Positions 22,684 through 35,607 of a stretch of 64,000 bases of DNA are shown piece by piece. Location of the stretch: positions 48,561,001 through 48,625,000 of the forward strand of contig CM048552.1 of assembly GCA_026413225.1 (NCBI GenBank), in the 5' to 3' direction. The notes beneath the pieces are model-generated. The model searched no databases, was not told the origin of the DNA, and was given only the letters and a program-made list of their open reading frames with translations. The position numbers and the translations under genes were made by a program. Numbering within the stretch: position 1 is the first letter of the stretch; the number at the start of each line of letters is the position of its first letter. Origin of the DNA: Otis tarda. Lineage: Eukaryota > Chordata > Aves > Otidiformes > Otididae.

Positions 22684-25600
22684 GTCATCTACTTCCCCAT
22701 TCACTTAATGTGAAACAATAGATATGACTATTTCTCCAGTGAAGGTCTGAAATAATGAACTGTGGTCTTCTTTACTGCAGATGAACAAGGATGTCATTTC
22801 TGTGACAAGAAGAAGGCAAGAGGCATTATCTCAGAATACTCACAGCTTGTCTTAACCAGTTCTGTGAGATTCTTCTCCTTTTTATTTTTCATTCTCTTCC
22901 AGGGTTCAGCTGAATTTGGCTTGATTAAAACATTAATGTTTCAGACCCTCCAAAACATGAAAGACTTAATGTTAGACAATAGAGTCCTTAAAAAGATATT
23001 TGCTAGGTAGACACTTAAGGATAAATTAAAGTTTCTGTATACATAACTATGTTAAAATACAATGTTAATAAAATAAAGCAGTTAGAAGATTTACACCAGT
23101 AAGAGATGCCACATTGGAATGTGGCAGGCAGCTTCAAGATGTCTCTTTTTTACATTATTTTAGCCTTTGTATTGATACTATTCTGCCTGTTCGTGCTATC
23201 ACAATAAAGATAGCCTCTATGCTGGTTTGTGATAACAAGGGGAGGAATAAGAGCTAAGAAATAATAAAAAGAAAAAACAACTATACTCTCAGCCTGCCTG
23301 TTTTTGCTTGTTTTTGCTTGGTTTTGACTTCTATCCCATAAAGTTTTTCTTAATTATTTGCCTTTCTGAAAATTAACCCACCACAAATCTTTCTTTTAAA
23401 AGGTCCTCTTAAAAAATTCCTAGGCCTCCCGTTCACATAGAGTCAGTAGAATGGGAAGTCTGCGATGGGACTCTGATGTACTGCCCTGACTCAGAACATC
23501 TGTCAGGTGAGACTGACCCCTTCTTTTCCATGATTGAAACATATAGTCATCTGAAATGATGCTGGGTCATCCCTGGAGCTATGGGAAATGTTCATTTTCA
23601 AGTAATTTTCTCTGCTCTGTCAACAACACACAGTAACTCTTCACAACAATGGGAAGTAATTAGGATTTGAAATTAATGGATTTCCCACCTCAAGGTGGAC
23701 TTTTGCTTCTAGCCTTTGATAGAACTGCTTTATTATCAAGTTTCTGACTGCTCAATATAGCTAATGTCTCAGATTGGATGCTGGCAAAGACCTATGAATT
23801 TTATTAATGATTGAATGACTAATGAGAAAATGCTGTAGACCTTGCAGATTTTTAAATTAATCACACTTACCTTAGAAGACTTCTGCCCTCTTTTTCTGAT
23901 TGCAGATAGAATATACTTCAGATGAGACATTTTTGTACTGATTTGATTTCTATGGGACTTTTTTTTTGTGCTGCTCTGGAAATCAATTACTCGGATGGCA
24001 TAACAGGCCCTCATTAATCTGTATGGAGCACAGTACAATCTGTTTCATTTCAAGCCAAGAAGGCCCAACTGATGTAAATTATAAAGTCACTCAGTTTGTT
24101 GCTATTTATAAAATTAGTCACCTGCAGCATCATCCTGGATGAAGTCCAGTGGATGAAGCAATGTTGGAACAGTCCTATCAGCACTTAAAATATATAGGAC
24201 ATGGTGTTTCCCTTTTGTATCTGGAAGATGCACATCTCTTACTCTGAGAATGGGAAGTCCCTTTCCATGCATTCTGAACCAAATGTAAAAAGACAATAAA
24301 AACATTTACAAAATAAGATATTTTTTTCCCTAGCAAAATTTTATATCTCTGTTCCCCTCAGTTACTAAAAATGACAAAATTACAATTAGAAACTTGGAAG
24401 ACCAATATAAACATTTTGCAGGTCCGAAGGATTAGAAGAAAAGCAATTCTACTTTTCTTTTGTGGTCAAAATCTGTCTAGCATATCATCCAAGTTATACA
24501 AACCAAGAATGAATATCCTCAGAAAGTGATGGGATTAATCTAGTGTGTGACTTCTGTTTACTCAGAGTGATCATGACTTATGTTCCTATGTTGTTTTGTA
24601 AGCAAAAAAAGTTATGACTTTCTCCCATCTAATTTTCTGTAGACAAGATGACAGAGGGAAAGATTTTGTGCTTTCTATTACTCATTATGACTATTGTATT
24701 AGTAGCTTTGTTTTTCTGAAGAGGCTATGCACAGTGCTATCACGACGAGATCTGCTATAGCATTAATAGTAACAAACTGATGTACAGCTAGAATAACTCT
24801 CATTCGGTGATGTTAAATTTACATGCACATAAGTGAAAACAGAATTCATCCAAAGTGCTTCTCGTGTAAACGCTCTTTTCCTCTTAGCAGCTATTTAACC
24901 TTTTAAGGTAGAAGATGCTTTGTGCCACTAACAGGTGCCACTTTTACTGGGCATGAATCAGTTAAGCAGTGCCATGCTAAAGCTGTTAGCATTAAGAAGG
25001 CCTGATTTAATTCAAAGATATGCAGCTTAAATGTCAAGTGTGTATGTGTGTGTATATATATATTTATACATATACATTTATATCTACAATTTAGAAACAG
25101 AATTATTTAGAAGCCTTGCACAACACAGAGCTGAAAAGTGAACTGATGATGCAGACATCGCTGGACTTGTTTTAATGAACTTATTTAATGCATGGGTGAT
25201 TCTCAGTGTCCAAATGTGATTGTAAGTGTTTGGGATGCGCCCAGCTGATTACTGGAAAAAAAAATCACTGATTCTTACTTGATTTAATGTTGCTGCTCAT
25301 TGTGAACAGGCAATACCTCCTGTCAAGAAGAAGAAGGTTCTGCTGGAGAAAGTTACTTTATCATTAATTCTGATTAAGTGACTTATCTCCTAAAATTCCT
25401 GGATCTGCTGATGGAAAGTCAGCAGTCAACAAGTGTTCATGGGAGTCTGAAATATGACAATTAGCTGACACTCTTTTGATTGGGACTGAAATTTATGCAC
25501 TCATTGCTGATTTAGTCCAAGATTCTTTCTCCAGTTGTGGCTGGTGCCACTAGCTGGAATTGACTAATCAGAGTTTTGGTTCATACTTGAGCCACAAAAA

Positions 25601-26171
25601 AATAAAGAGGTTAAAAATTCAGGCCAGATAAAGTCAAAGCAATATTCTCAGTGGAACAAAGAAGAAATAAATAAGGTTAAACAAGTATAATTCATTTTTA
25701 TTTTGCATTCACCTGAAGTATTTTAAGGAATTCCAAATTAAATGCTGCACATTGTTTTCTGGTTATTTAGCTTTTTCATATAAAAAATAGACATAATTGA
25801 AAAAATAAAATTTCCAACAAAAATGATGAAATTGTTCTTTGGCAAATGCCTGAAATAAAGAAATTTCTGAAATAATTAGTTGTGTTAAAAGTTCAGAACA
25901 ATGTTCTCTTCTAATAAACATGCATCCAATTGCATATCAAATCTGCAAATCATTCCAAATAATTTTCTGTGGCAAAATATGTGGATTTTCAAAATTTGTT
26001 TTTACCCATCTTTATGAATATTCCTAAAAGGGCAGGTACACAATTATCTAACCATGAAAGAGCTTTTTCATAGCTCATATTTTCCAGATATTGGTTTATC
26101 TCCTGAAATATTAAAATTGTCCCTTGCTTTTTTATCTTTCTCTTTTAAACCTTCAGGTTTTTAGCTACTTG
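22684..26171. other. Non-coding AT-rich sequence, no gene recognised
   Basis: No open frame above 89 codons and no recognised domain. A TG/TA microsatellite lies at 25038-25080, and the 25130-25590 part has the look of a conserved non-coding element (see findings). Confidence 0.6.
25038..25080 (+). repeat. TG/TA-rich simple repeat
   Basis: An imperfect run of TG then TA dinucleotides, decaying into TTTATACATATACATTTA. It is a short microsatellite with no further signal. Confidence 0.75.
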
Positions 26172-26241
26172 TAGACTCCTGCAGGAGATTGGACTAGAGA
26201 CCTCCTGAGATCTCTTCCAACCTGAACAGTTTTATGATTCT
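26172..26241 (+). mobile_element. CR1 LINE 3' tail
   Basis: About 70 bp of the terminal CR1 3' UTR: GCAGGAGATTGGACTAGAGA, then CTTCCAACCTGAACAG, ending in TATGATTCT (26233-26241). It resembles the chicken-type CR1 tail (GGTTGGACTAGATGATCTCC...) more than the copies at 18.7 and 52.5 kb. It contains no coding part. Confidence 0.85.
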
Positions 26242-27264
26242 ATGTGTATGATCAATGCTTGTAAATACCTTTTTAAAGTTCCCCTTTTCTGGAGTATACC
26301 ATCTTCTCCACTACTGAGGGAATAAACCAGAAATATTTCACTCATCACAATAAACAGTCTTCACAATTCAAATTCTTTACTTGTATACAAAATTAACATA
26401 TCACATAGCAACAAAAATGTATTTGTCAGTGTGTCTGAACTCAGATATATGAGGCTATCATAAGGAGTAAGAAAATGTTTTCATTTTACTGGCCTGTTTA
26501 CTCAAACTTAGGCTCATTGAGCAGGGACGTTGGTGTAGTTTGAAGATTCATACACTTGAGATAACAGTGGTAATTCCAGTGAAAAGCCACCAACTTTTTC
26601 AGTGCGAGCTATCACCTGCATTCCTCTCTAAAGTAGTTAGCAAAACCCATCTGCACTACTCATGTTAGTATGAGTGAGAGAGCGTGGAAGGGACATCTCA
26701 TCTGTTTTGTACCACTTTTAGGAAGGAGGTGTCAGTTTGTCTTCATTTCCCAGAAAGAGAGCCTGCATAGTTACTGTAGCCCAGGCAACTAACTCTTACG
26801 TTGCCAAACTTAGGCTGTGTGGGTCTCATCCTCTGTTACTATTGTGAAGACAAAACTGGAAATCTGGAGTTTAAAGCTTTAATTGAACATCACCAAAATC
26901 TTGGACCCTTAATACCCATAAAATATTTTTTAAAAATCTCCCTGGTTAAGGCATCTTGAAGACCAAGACCACAAAGTCTCTGCTCTAGAAGGGCCATAAA
27001 CATTGACCTCCAAAGCTTTCCAGATATCTTTAAAGATTTTATTTCTATCAGCATTTTTAAGGTGTAACAGAGATGAAACGATAAAACTGTAAATCCTCCT
27101 TAACTAAAGGAAATAAAATGCTTTCAGATTATAATAATTTAAATACTAGTGTGATAGAAAGCTAGTTTTACTGCTAAGTGTGTATTTCTTTGCCTGCAAA
27201 GACATTAAAATGCATCTATTGCAACTTCCAATAAAAAGGGGAAAGTTAATGCCTATTCATAACA
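26242..27264. other. Non-coding sequence, nothing recognised
   Basis: No open frame of note and no repeat recognised between two CR1 remnants. Confidence 0.6.
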
Positions 27265-28380
27265 GTGAAAAAAAGGAAAGGATGAGGGAATTAGATCAAT
27301 CAGTTTAACTTCAATTCACAGAATAAATCTGGAACAGTCTGCAGTGCCTAGAAAACAACAGGGGTAGGAGCAGAAGCCAACATAGATTTACCAAGAACAA
27401 ATCAGAGCAAACTCTTTCAATGACCAGGTAACAGATAGATGGATAGATGAGAAGCAGAAGAACTCATGTACCTTTTCTCAAGCAAAGTTTTTGACAGTCT
27501 CAGCTGATATTCGCATATCCAAGCTAGGAAAAACATGGCCTTTATTCTGTTGGCACAAAACTGATTAGATAACCACACCATAGAGAAGTTAATAAAGGCT
27601 AATTATGCTCAGGGTTCTGTGGGGGGTCTGCCTTAGATCTCTGTTCAAGGTTTTCATTAGCAAAACAGATGGTGGAATAGTCAGAATGCTCATTAGTTTT
27701 GCACATGACACAGCATTAGGAAGGACCCCAAATGTGTTGGAGGATAACAGTAAAAATAAAAATCTGGAGAAGTGGACTGTAAATATAGGATGTAACTCAT
27801 CCTAGACAAGGGATGAGAGCAAGATTAAGAGACAAGGGCAAGATACTGCAGAAAAAAATCTATGACACAAGTTCACAATAGTAAACATTAGGAAGCAAGT
27901 TCTTCAAAAAGATCTTAAGATTATAGTGGAACACAAATTGGGTTTGGATCAACAATCTTAGATCCTTTTGAAAAGACAAATATTCTGCTCATGGTGTACA
28001 AACAGAAATACAGCCCACAGGACACACACTATGGTCAGAGGTTGTAGAAGCCATGAGGATGTAAGATTGTAAGAACGGTTGCTATCAGGCGTAAAATAAA
28101 AAAGACACAGAAGGATGTTGGTGGCAAGAAAATTTAATGATCTTAAACCATTCCTGTCGCAAAAGGGAAACAATACCATTTTCCATATCCACAATGAATG
28201 GGACAAGAAGTAAGGCAGTTAAATTGACACAAGAAAGATTAAAGTAACTAGAAATGTTTTTTAATAATAAAGCTAATTGAGCATGGGATCACATAGATTG
28301 GGAAAACTGGATACTCTATAGCTGGAAGTCTTTAATGAAAGTTTACTTAAATATCTTTCAGAAACGACATCAATATTGCT
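27265..28380 (+). mobile_element. Ancient, decayed CR1-type LINE
   Basis: Spread over about 1.1 kb are matches to CR1 ORF2 of the old type I know best from turtle genomes. In order: GGGAATTAG...CAGTTTAACTTCA near 27286 (the NYRPVSLTS region), AGCCAACATAGATTTACCAA near 27376, AGCAAAGTTTTTGACA near 27480, the reverse-transcriptase catalytic region near 27690, TTATAGTGGAACACAAATTG near 27916, and GGGACAAGAAGTAAGGCAGTTA near 28201 in the post-catalytic part. Stops, frameshifts and a shortened middle (about 27990-28200) show long neutral decay. The ends are approximate. Confidence 0.75.
27605..27805 (+). pseudogene. Reverse-transcriptase remnant of the ancient CR1
   Basis: A 66-codon open stretch inside the old CR1. 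Residues 30-36 read ISFAHDT (27692-27712), where CR1 family members have FADDT; the first catalytic aspartate is now histidine (CAT). Downstream PNVLED (residues 42-47) and LEKWT (54-58) match the family pattern that follows the catalytic site (NTLED, LENWS). It is inactive by mutation and truncated by stops on both sides. Confidence 0.75.
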
Positions 28381-31300
28381 AATCCTCTTTAGAATATTGG
28401 GATGAATCAAATTGGTTTGTGTTTTTAAGTCTGCTGGGAGACCACAACACAGTAGGTAAAATAAAGATTTTTTTTTTTCATGTGTATTACTGTAAAGCTG
28501 AATTTTACTTATCTAGCAAAGCAATATTGGATATTAGGGCATAATTTCAATAAGGCTGGAAACTTATATTTTAGTGTATTTGCTTTCAGAAATTCTACTT
28601 TTGCTTAATAGAGGTAGAACTGAAGTTGGACATTATAGCTTACCTCAGTAGCAGCAGCTGCTCATCACAGTTAGTTTTTGACTTGTCTTAGAAGTGTTTT
28701 TCCGTAAGTACAGCTGTTAGTACTGGTGCATACTGCTATGTGTGGTCTGCTGGTTTTTTTATTTATTCAATATTTTTTTTGTGCAGCATCCAAATATGGT
28801 GGCCAAAGAACAGGAGTAATTAAAAAAATGCATGAATGTCTGTGTTTATAACCATATGTAACTGCAAAGATACCAGCTAAAAATTGGTAACAATTTTGTC
28901 TCCATTAGACTGAAAAGTGCATAAGTGACTTGGATGTCTTTAGAAGTGTTTAGAGACATTATAAAACCACTCTGTTCTGTAACTGTAAAGTCTCTCTCCC
29001 TACGACAACCTTGTTTCAAGGGGTCCAGGACTGATGAGACCATGGGCTTGCATTTTCTAGTTGGTCACCTTTTTCACCAAATTAACACTAAGGTTGCAGT
29101 GGAAGCTCATGCTCTGTCTTTCACTTGGGTGAGGACCCTGACTGAAAAAGCAGGTTCTCAAGAGTCCCAGAGGGCACGCTGCCTGACTGAGGGTTTCCCA
29201 AAGTTGAGGCATCCAGGAAGTTTTCCTCTGGTTTGGGTCCTCTTGTGTCTAACACAGAGCAACCCCATGCTGCAGCCTTTCCCTCAGTGTATTGTTACCT
29301 AAACTCCTCACTCAGCCAGGCCTTTTGTTTTTTTCTGTCTTGAAACTCCCAGGACAGGGTGTACAAGTCAAGTATATATCAGAATGCATGAAGGACTTCC
29401 CTGTATTATTATTGAACTGCAAACTTCCCAGCACTACAATAGCCTTAGTTTCTCCCAAACTGTCTATACCACTGTGTCAAAACACACTCAATCCTTCACT
29501 TCTGTTACTATATAATTAACCTCAGTCCTCTCTCTTTTCCTCTGTTCCCCGTCATAACACTCCTTGTTCCTTCCTGTATTCCCTGCCTACATTTGTTTAG
29601 CCTGGAGGCTGTCCAGGAGATGATAGATGCTCTGGCTAGCACAGACCCATGTGCTTCTGAAATGGTCAGGCTGGTGCTTTCCCTGCCCAGGTGAATGCCT
29701 GGTGGCTTTTCACTTAGGATCTGTAACACAGATTTAGCCCCAGGAGCTGGCCCAGGAGCTGAGTGCATTGTTTCATTGTAGCCACATCTGTGGGTAAACC
29801 TTCTGTTGCCAAGCTGGAAGATGTGGTCAGGGCTTGAGAAGTTTTTGGATGGGACTGGCAGATAGGCATCTTGCTTCTGCAGACTGATTGCAAAAGAAAT
29901 CTTTCATGAGGGAAAACAGGCCAAGTTTTCCCCGCACCATCTCCTGAGATTCTTACATAAAACTCTTTAATCTACTGGCTGTAGAGCAGACAAAGAACCT
30001 AGTAGCAACCCTTCCTATTCCCCATACATATCTGTATTTGCCATTTCCATACAGCTGTTCATAAATAGGCAGTACCTCTGCTGGGTAAGACAAGGAGCGG
30101 TCTCCTTCACCTACCACAAACAATGGAAAAGGAAATGTAGAAACAAAATCTGAGGTTAAAGGAGACAGCAAAAACGATTGATTTTTATTAAATGGAAGCA
30201 TCTAAAGGCTGCTTAGCAATTTCACTAAATTTAAGATGGATATTTTTCTACCAATGAGAACAAATTGGAGACAGAATTACTTTGGTGGAGTTTCAGTTAA
30301 AAAAAAAACAAACCAAACCAAAAAATATGTTCTATATATTGTTCATCTGATGTCTGTTATTTAGTAAGTCATAAGCCTTTCATTTATAAACAGAAATGTT
30401 CTTAGAACTTGAGAGACAGAAAAATATTTTGCGCACAACTACTTTTGGAAGAAAAGCACTCTTGACTAAAAATATACCCTAAGCATTGTCTGAAAAATAA
30501 ACTAACCCAAGGCAGTATGATTTCCTTTAGCATTAACTATAGAACTCTTTCAGTTTATCTTTCTTGGTATATAAGCTGAGGATCATTATGCTATGAAAAA
30601 GGAAAGGGGCTAGAGTGCCTCTTCTTTTATCCACAAATTTCTGCCATCCTATTTGTGTTTCCTGGTCTTTCTCCTCACCTGGATCCCATGAGCTTCTTTT
30701 AACCAATGGATGTGCTAGAGACTCTGATGGACTTTGGTGTAATCTGAAGTCAAAAGAATTTATTGTAAATCACTTAATCCCTGAAGCACAAATTGTGTCA
30801 ACATATCATCAGTCTACACCTAAGAAGGTGAAAAGAAACTCCCATGATATGCCATTTTTTTTGTGTACAGGAAACCACAATCCCAATCTCAGCTTTCAAG
30901 AAAAATAGCTCCAATGAAATGCAGATTGGATTAACTGCTTTTCAATATGCATGTTAAGACCAAAAAGAATCTTCACCCAGATAATGTTATAAACAAACAA
31001 AAGGCTGACTTTTTTTTTTCCTCCTAGAAATTTATTGATGGAAACTACTGTAGATATGATTAATATTAATTATATATAATTAATAATCTAATACTTGAGT
31101 CCGAAATATTTTCATCTTTTGCCCTGGTGAGAAGAAGGATTATGTCATTTCCTGCCAGGAGCTCTATATATGAATTCAAGAACAAGCAGTTCATCCCATG
31201 ACATTTCCTTATGCTCAAACAGACAAGGTGACACATAAAGCCCAGGGGCAAAGGGAAACCTGATAGCTACAGAGCTGAGCTGCAGTCGGAAGTGGTGAAT

Positions 31301-34300
31301 TCCCTGGACCACAGGGAAAGCTTCCTGTTCTTTGTAGATGAGCCTATTATTGGAATTCTCTTGCCTGCAGTTAATCCTCAAAGTAATTAAATGGAAAGGA
31401 AGCAATTAAATCACTGAAAAGGAATTGCATCTGGTTCAGTGGGAAAAATCCAGGCCTAGGAAACATCTCAGTGATAGCTCGCTGTACTCAATGTAAACAG
31501 GTATCTTCCTGTTTGCACAGATAATTAACATTTACATGCTAAGAATATCTTGTGGTAATCAAATGAGTTTGAAAAGCAGAAATTCTCATTATTGTGGCCT
31601 ATGAAGTACCAGGCAGAAAAATGTTGATCTATGTTTTTCCTGTGATGGGATAAAATTTAAAACCGTGCCCCATACCCTCATCTTGCATAAATTAGCTTGG
31701 CACCTTGAGTAAAGCAATGTACAGTTACATCTGTCCAGAACCTAGCTCAGCATTTCAGTAAGCACACCCCAGAGAAGGAAGACAGCAAAAATGAAAGTGG
31801 GGGACATGATTCATACAAGTCTCCAAACAGAAGGATTAGCCAAGTTCTGAAGGAGCTTGAAATGAATCCTTAAAAACAACTGTCAGGGCTATTCAAGCAA
31901 GACAGCGTGTTTTAAAGATTGACAGAAATCTTTAAATAAATACAATTTTAAATGTGTTGAAAGCATCGATTCCTTTAGAAATCTTTTACGCTTGTTGGTT
32001 ACATTTGCTAATTACTGCAAGATAGCAAATATCAGCGTATTTTTAAGGTGCACCTTTTTCTCATACTATAACAAGGGATCCCGGACATTGCTCCAGTCCA
32101 TAGGACAGTTGCTGGAAATCCATCAGAAGGACGGATGTACTTATCAAAGCTCTGACTGACACTTGTATTTTCAGTGGTAGAAAACAGGTAGATAAAAAGC
32201 AACTATATTCACTAAAAATCTGTAGTGGAGAACAGGGATTCTGTTGTTGATAAAGAGCTGTAAGAGCTTCTCTTCCTGTTTTCTTTGTCTTGATTATGTC
32301 TTTTATTTTTCCTTTGCCCTGTTCCCTGGCACACTCTGGTGTTATATGAGATCTCACTGTTTTCACTGTTGCTGTCACCTAAGAAGCTGGAAGTCGGGCT
32401 GGCTGAAGGCAAAAGCTGACGTCCTGATAATGAGTGAATGACTATAGGTAAGGCAGAATAAACTGCCTGGGACACTAGCAGTGAATACTGGTAAGTAATG
32501 TTTGCTATAGTTGAGCAAAAGGAAGTGATGCAGAAAAGAGAGCTGACATGGTTAAAACAACAGACTCAAAACTATACTTGTGGAAAAAGACTAGTAAGAA
32601 AGAAGCTCTTGGTAGGAATTAAGACACGAGAAGATGAGGGTATGGATGAGAGTTGTAGGTGTTTAATTGGAGAAAAAAGGTCATATCTGACAAGTGATCC
32701 AATGGCAAATATTCAACCTTTTTGCTCAGACAAAGATAAATCTGAGCTGAAAAATGTGGGAGTGAAAAAAGATGGGAGTCAGGGTTTGGGGAGAGAATAG
32801 CAATACTGACTGACCTTTGGCAGCAAATGTTACATTCAATCCTCTTCATTACTTAAAGTATTACACTAGCTAGCAAGAAAAAAAGTCATTATATGTTACA
32901 TAGGAAGGATCAAATTTTACTTTTGAGCATGTGTTTGTGTGCTCCTATTGTATTAGCCCAGATCCAAAACAAGCCCTTGCTGTAGCCAGATCTAGAATCT
33001 TCCTTTTTATCTTCTATAAGTCTTTACCTTGTTCTCTCCAGCTCTCGGAGAATCAAATACAAGATGTTAGTCAGCTACATTATAATTTCCAAGCTATACA
33101 TCTTCACTGCTATAATACAGATAGTACAGTACTTGGATGCTTAGTTCCCCATAAACTTCTGTCTACCTGTGCCAGACTTTTATAGAAAGGAATTTTAATA
33201 TTCAGATAGTATGATGTGGGATTTATTCAAATGGAACATATTAATATATTAGATAAATTTACTGTGTGAGTCTTACTGTAAAATCTTCACTTGTCTGGTA
33301 GGACAAGTATAACTGAAGTTTGCGTGACACTTCCAGAAAGGTCCAATTTTTGGTGCTCACCTAAGAGTAGTCTCTGGGGTTGAATTTTTTTGTGTTCAAC
33401 ACTGGCATGGGCTGTTTTGTTTTCTATTCAGATGTTTGCAAAAGAGAGTATGTCTATGGGAAATCAGGTTATTCAGCCCATACCAGAAAGATTCTTTCTC
33501 AGCAGGATTAGGCTTCTTTTATCTGAGGCATTGACTAGCTACAGGGTAGCAGAAAACCTTTGTATCAAGAATCTACTTTCAGTTGTCTATGATCTTTGCA
33601 AAGCTGGAAGGTTTCAGAAAAATTTCTGTTTTTTCAGTAGATACTACTGAGACTTTAATGAACAAGCCCCATTCCTCCCCCATGCCATCTGCAGCAACAT
33701 GCTAGAAAGCCACTGAACTGCCAGAAAATTATGCTCCCTGTGTAAATGCAGATATTGCAGCTGCCTACCATGGCTCAGTGGGATGCTGGGCATAAGGAAG
33801 AAGAAAGAGCGTGAGGGAGAGGGAACTGCGGGACTCGGCAGTTAGAAATGAGTTGGGAGCATGGAGAAGGAGGAATGGGACCAGAAATAGGAAATATAAT
33901 TTAAGACTATATCTCTGTATATATACATGAAGAACAGAATTAAAGTTGATCAGACAGCCTTTATAGTGTAACTTCTCAGTTCTGGTATCATTTCTATACA
34001 AGCTTGATGACCTTTTAGGCTTAGTTCTGCTGCCCACGCTTTGACACTTACTACAATTTGCATTGCCCTGGACTATCCACAGGGGGCTGACAGATACAAC
34101 ATAGGACATGCAGATTTGTGCACTGCTAGAGCCAGGCAGGATACCCAAGAGTGCTTCACATGGTACTAGACACCTTTGTAAGGGTGTGTGAATTGTTCCC
34201 ACAGTGCATTTTTGGGGGATGTAATACGCGTTCTCAGGGTGCTAAGTGTAATTTGTGTTACTCAGAATTAATCAGCAAGGTTACCCCCTTGCACTGAACG

Positions 34301-34778
34301 TCACGTCTGGCTCTACTGCTCCAGCTCAACATTTCTAAGCCATCCTGGCATGGCTGAAGGAGGGCTGCAAATACTTAATAATTCCTGCTGCTGCAATGGA
34401 TTCAAGGGAACTGCTGTCAAGTTGACACAAGTGAATACTACCTTAAGGTTATTCAAGTTTGTGGTGGGACTATCGGTTTGGAAGGCAGCTACTTAGTTTC
34501 CTCTCTTTCCTAGACTTGTTCAGAAATAAGCCTTTGATATCTGACCAAGAAATCTCAGTTTCTGAGACTGAGTTAGTACCATAGCATAAGATCCTTTATA
34601 AATTTGTTTGAAGGGCAGAGTTTGGCAATCAAAATTTTTTCTATATAGATTCTTTTACGTAGACCTCTTATAAATACCATCTGAATTTAGCACTCCTAAA
34701 GTTATATCAAACTTAGATATTGATCATATTCTAGTTGTTTATTCATGCAGTATTTTCTTTTATTTTCAACTCTTCCAG
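28381..34778. other. Non-coding AT-rich sequence, no gene recognised
   Basis: Open frames reach 145 codons (33765-34202, minus) without recognisable domains. Contains a 22-bp AT palindrome at 31064-31085 and short A runs. Confidence 0.6.
31064..31085. repeat. 22-bp perfect AT palindrome
   Basis: The 22 bases starting TATTAATTATA read the same on both strands. The block is all A and T, so a palindrome of this size can arise by chance in such DNA. It also contains TTAATTA-like homeodomain core sites. Confidence 0.8.
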
Positions 34779-34848
34779 TCTTCTTGAATACACTCACTTC
34801 TACTGCAGCTGGACTGCTGCAAACAAATGTCACCAAACCAGTTTTGAA
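34779..34848 (+). other. Exon-like segment between strong splice signals
   Basis: A pyrimidine-rich acceptor (TTTTATTTTCAACTCTTCCAG ends at 34778) is followed by 70 bp and a consensus donor GTGAGTA at 34849. Two of the three frames are open across it (for example frame 3 reads FLNTLTSTAAGLLQTN...). I do not recognise the peptide. Splice-like pairs occur often by chance, so this is only a candidate. Confidence 0.2.
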
Positions 34849-35522
34849 GTGAGTATGCAGCTGTTCTGCTAGGAGTGTTATACACTGTCCACAGGATTAA
34901 AAACCAGAAGGTTTTATCCGAAACCCTAAAGGGCCAGCTAAAAGGCTTGTGCTGTGGGAGAACATAGGACTCTTGGAAGATTTAGGTCAATCATTTCTCT
35001 GTTCCAGTAGTGCTAGTCTTAGGGCTGAAATTGCGGATAACAGCGGGTAGTCTTCAGTGGTGTTAAACTTCGTTTAGTTTGCAGTGCTGGCAATAAAAGG
35101 CCAATTTCATTTACATTTTCAGCAATTTCTAACTTAATATACCTGAAGAATTACTTCCCAAAGGTGTTCAGAGAATTATTATCTCTGCAGTATGCTATTC
35201 TGGCTACTGTGAAGAGGGAACAGGAACACATAAACTACCAAATGGTTTGCTGTGGTTTTGATAACGGTAGAGTTTGTCTTGCTTTATGGCAGGAGACGCT
35301 GTGGCTGTGCTGCCACTGTGCTTTTTGGGGAAGGGAGAAGTTTGGAAATGTTGAAAGTTGGTTTCTTAGTCTCTTTGAGAGCAAATAAATAAAACAGAAA
35401 TGTATTTAAAACTGCCTCAAAACTGTGGCAACATGTAAGTTGAAACTGAATCAATATATCAGTGACACTGCAAAATCCTCCCGTCTTCTCTCTGTGTCCT
35501 GCAATGATTGAAATTCTTGCAG

Positions 35523-35607
35523 CCTCAAAGCAGGGAAAACTCATGATTCAAGCTTGTGTTTTTCCACAAGTGTCATGTAACACTGAAGAATATGATGCAG
35601 CTGCCAG
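35523..35607 (+). other. Exon-like segment, 85 bp
   Basis: An acceptor (ATTGAAATTCTTGCAG ends at 35522) and a consensus donor (CCAG then GTGAGT at 35608) bound 85 bp that is open in one frame (SKQGKLMIQACVFPQV...). That open frame cannot be reached from the open frames of 34779-34848; splicing the two would meet a stop within this segment. If both are real, a non-coding RNA or a coding 3' end is more likely than two internal coding exons. Confidence 0.18.

Noticed and set aside
33765..34202. 145-codon open frame on the minus strand
   Set aside because: No recognisable domain, composition typical of random frames in AT-rich DNA, no splice or promoter context.
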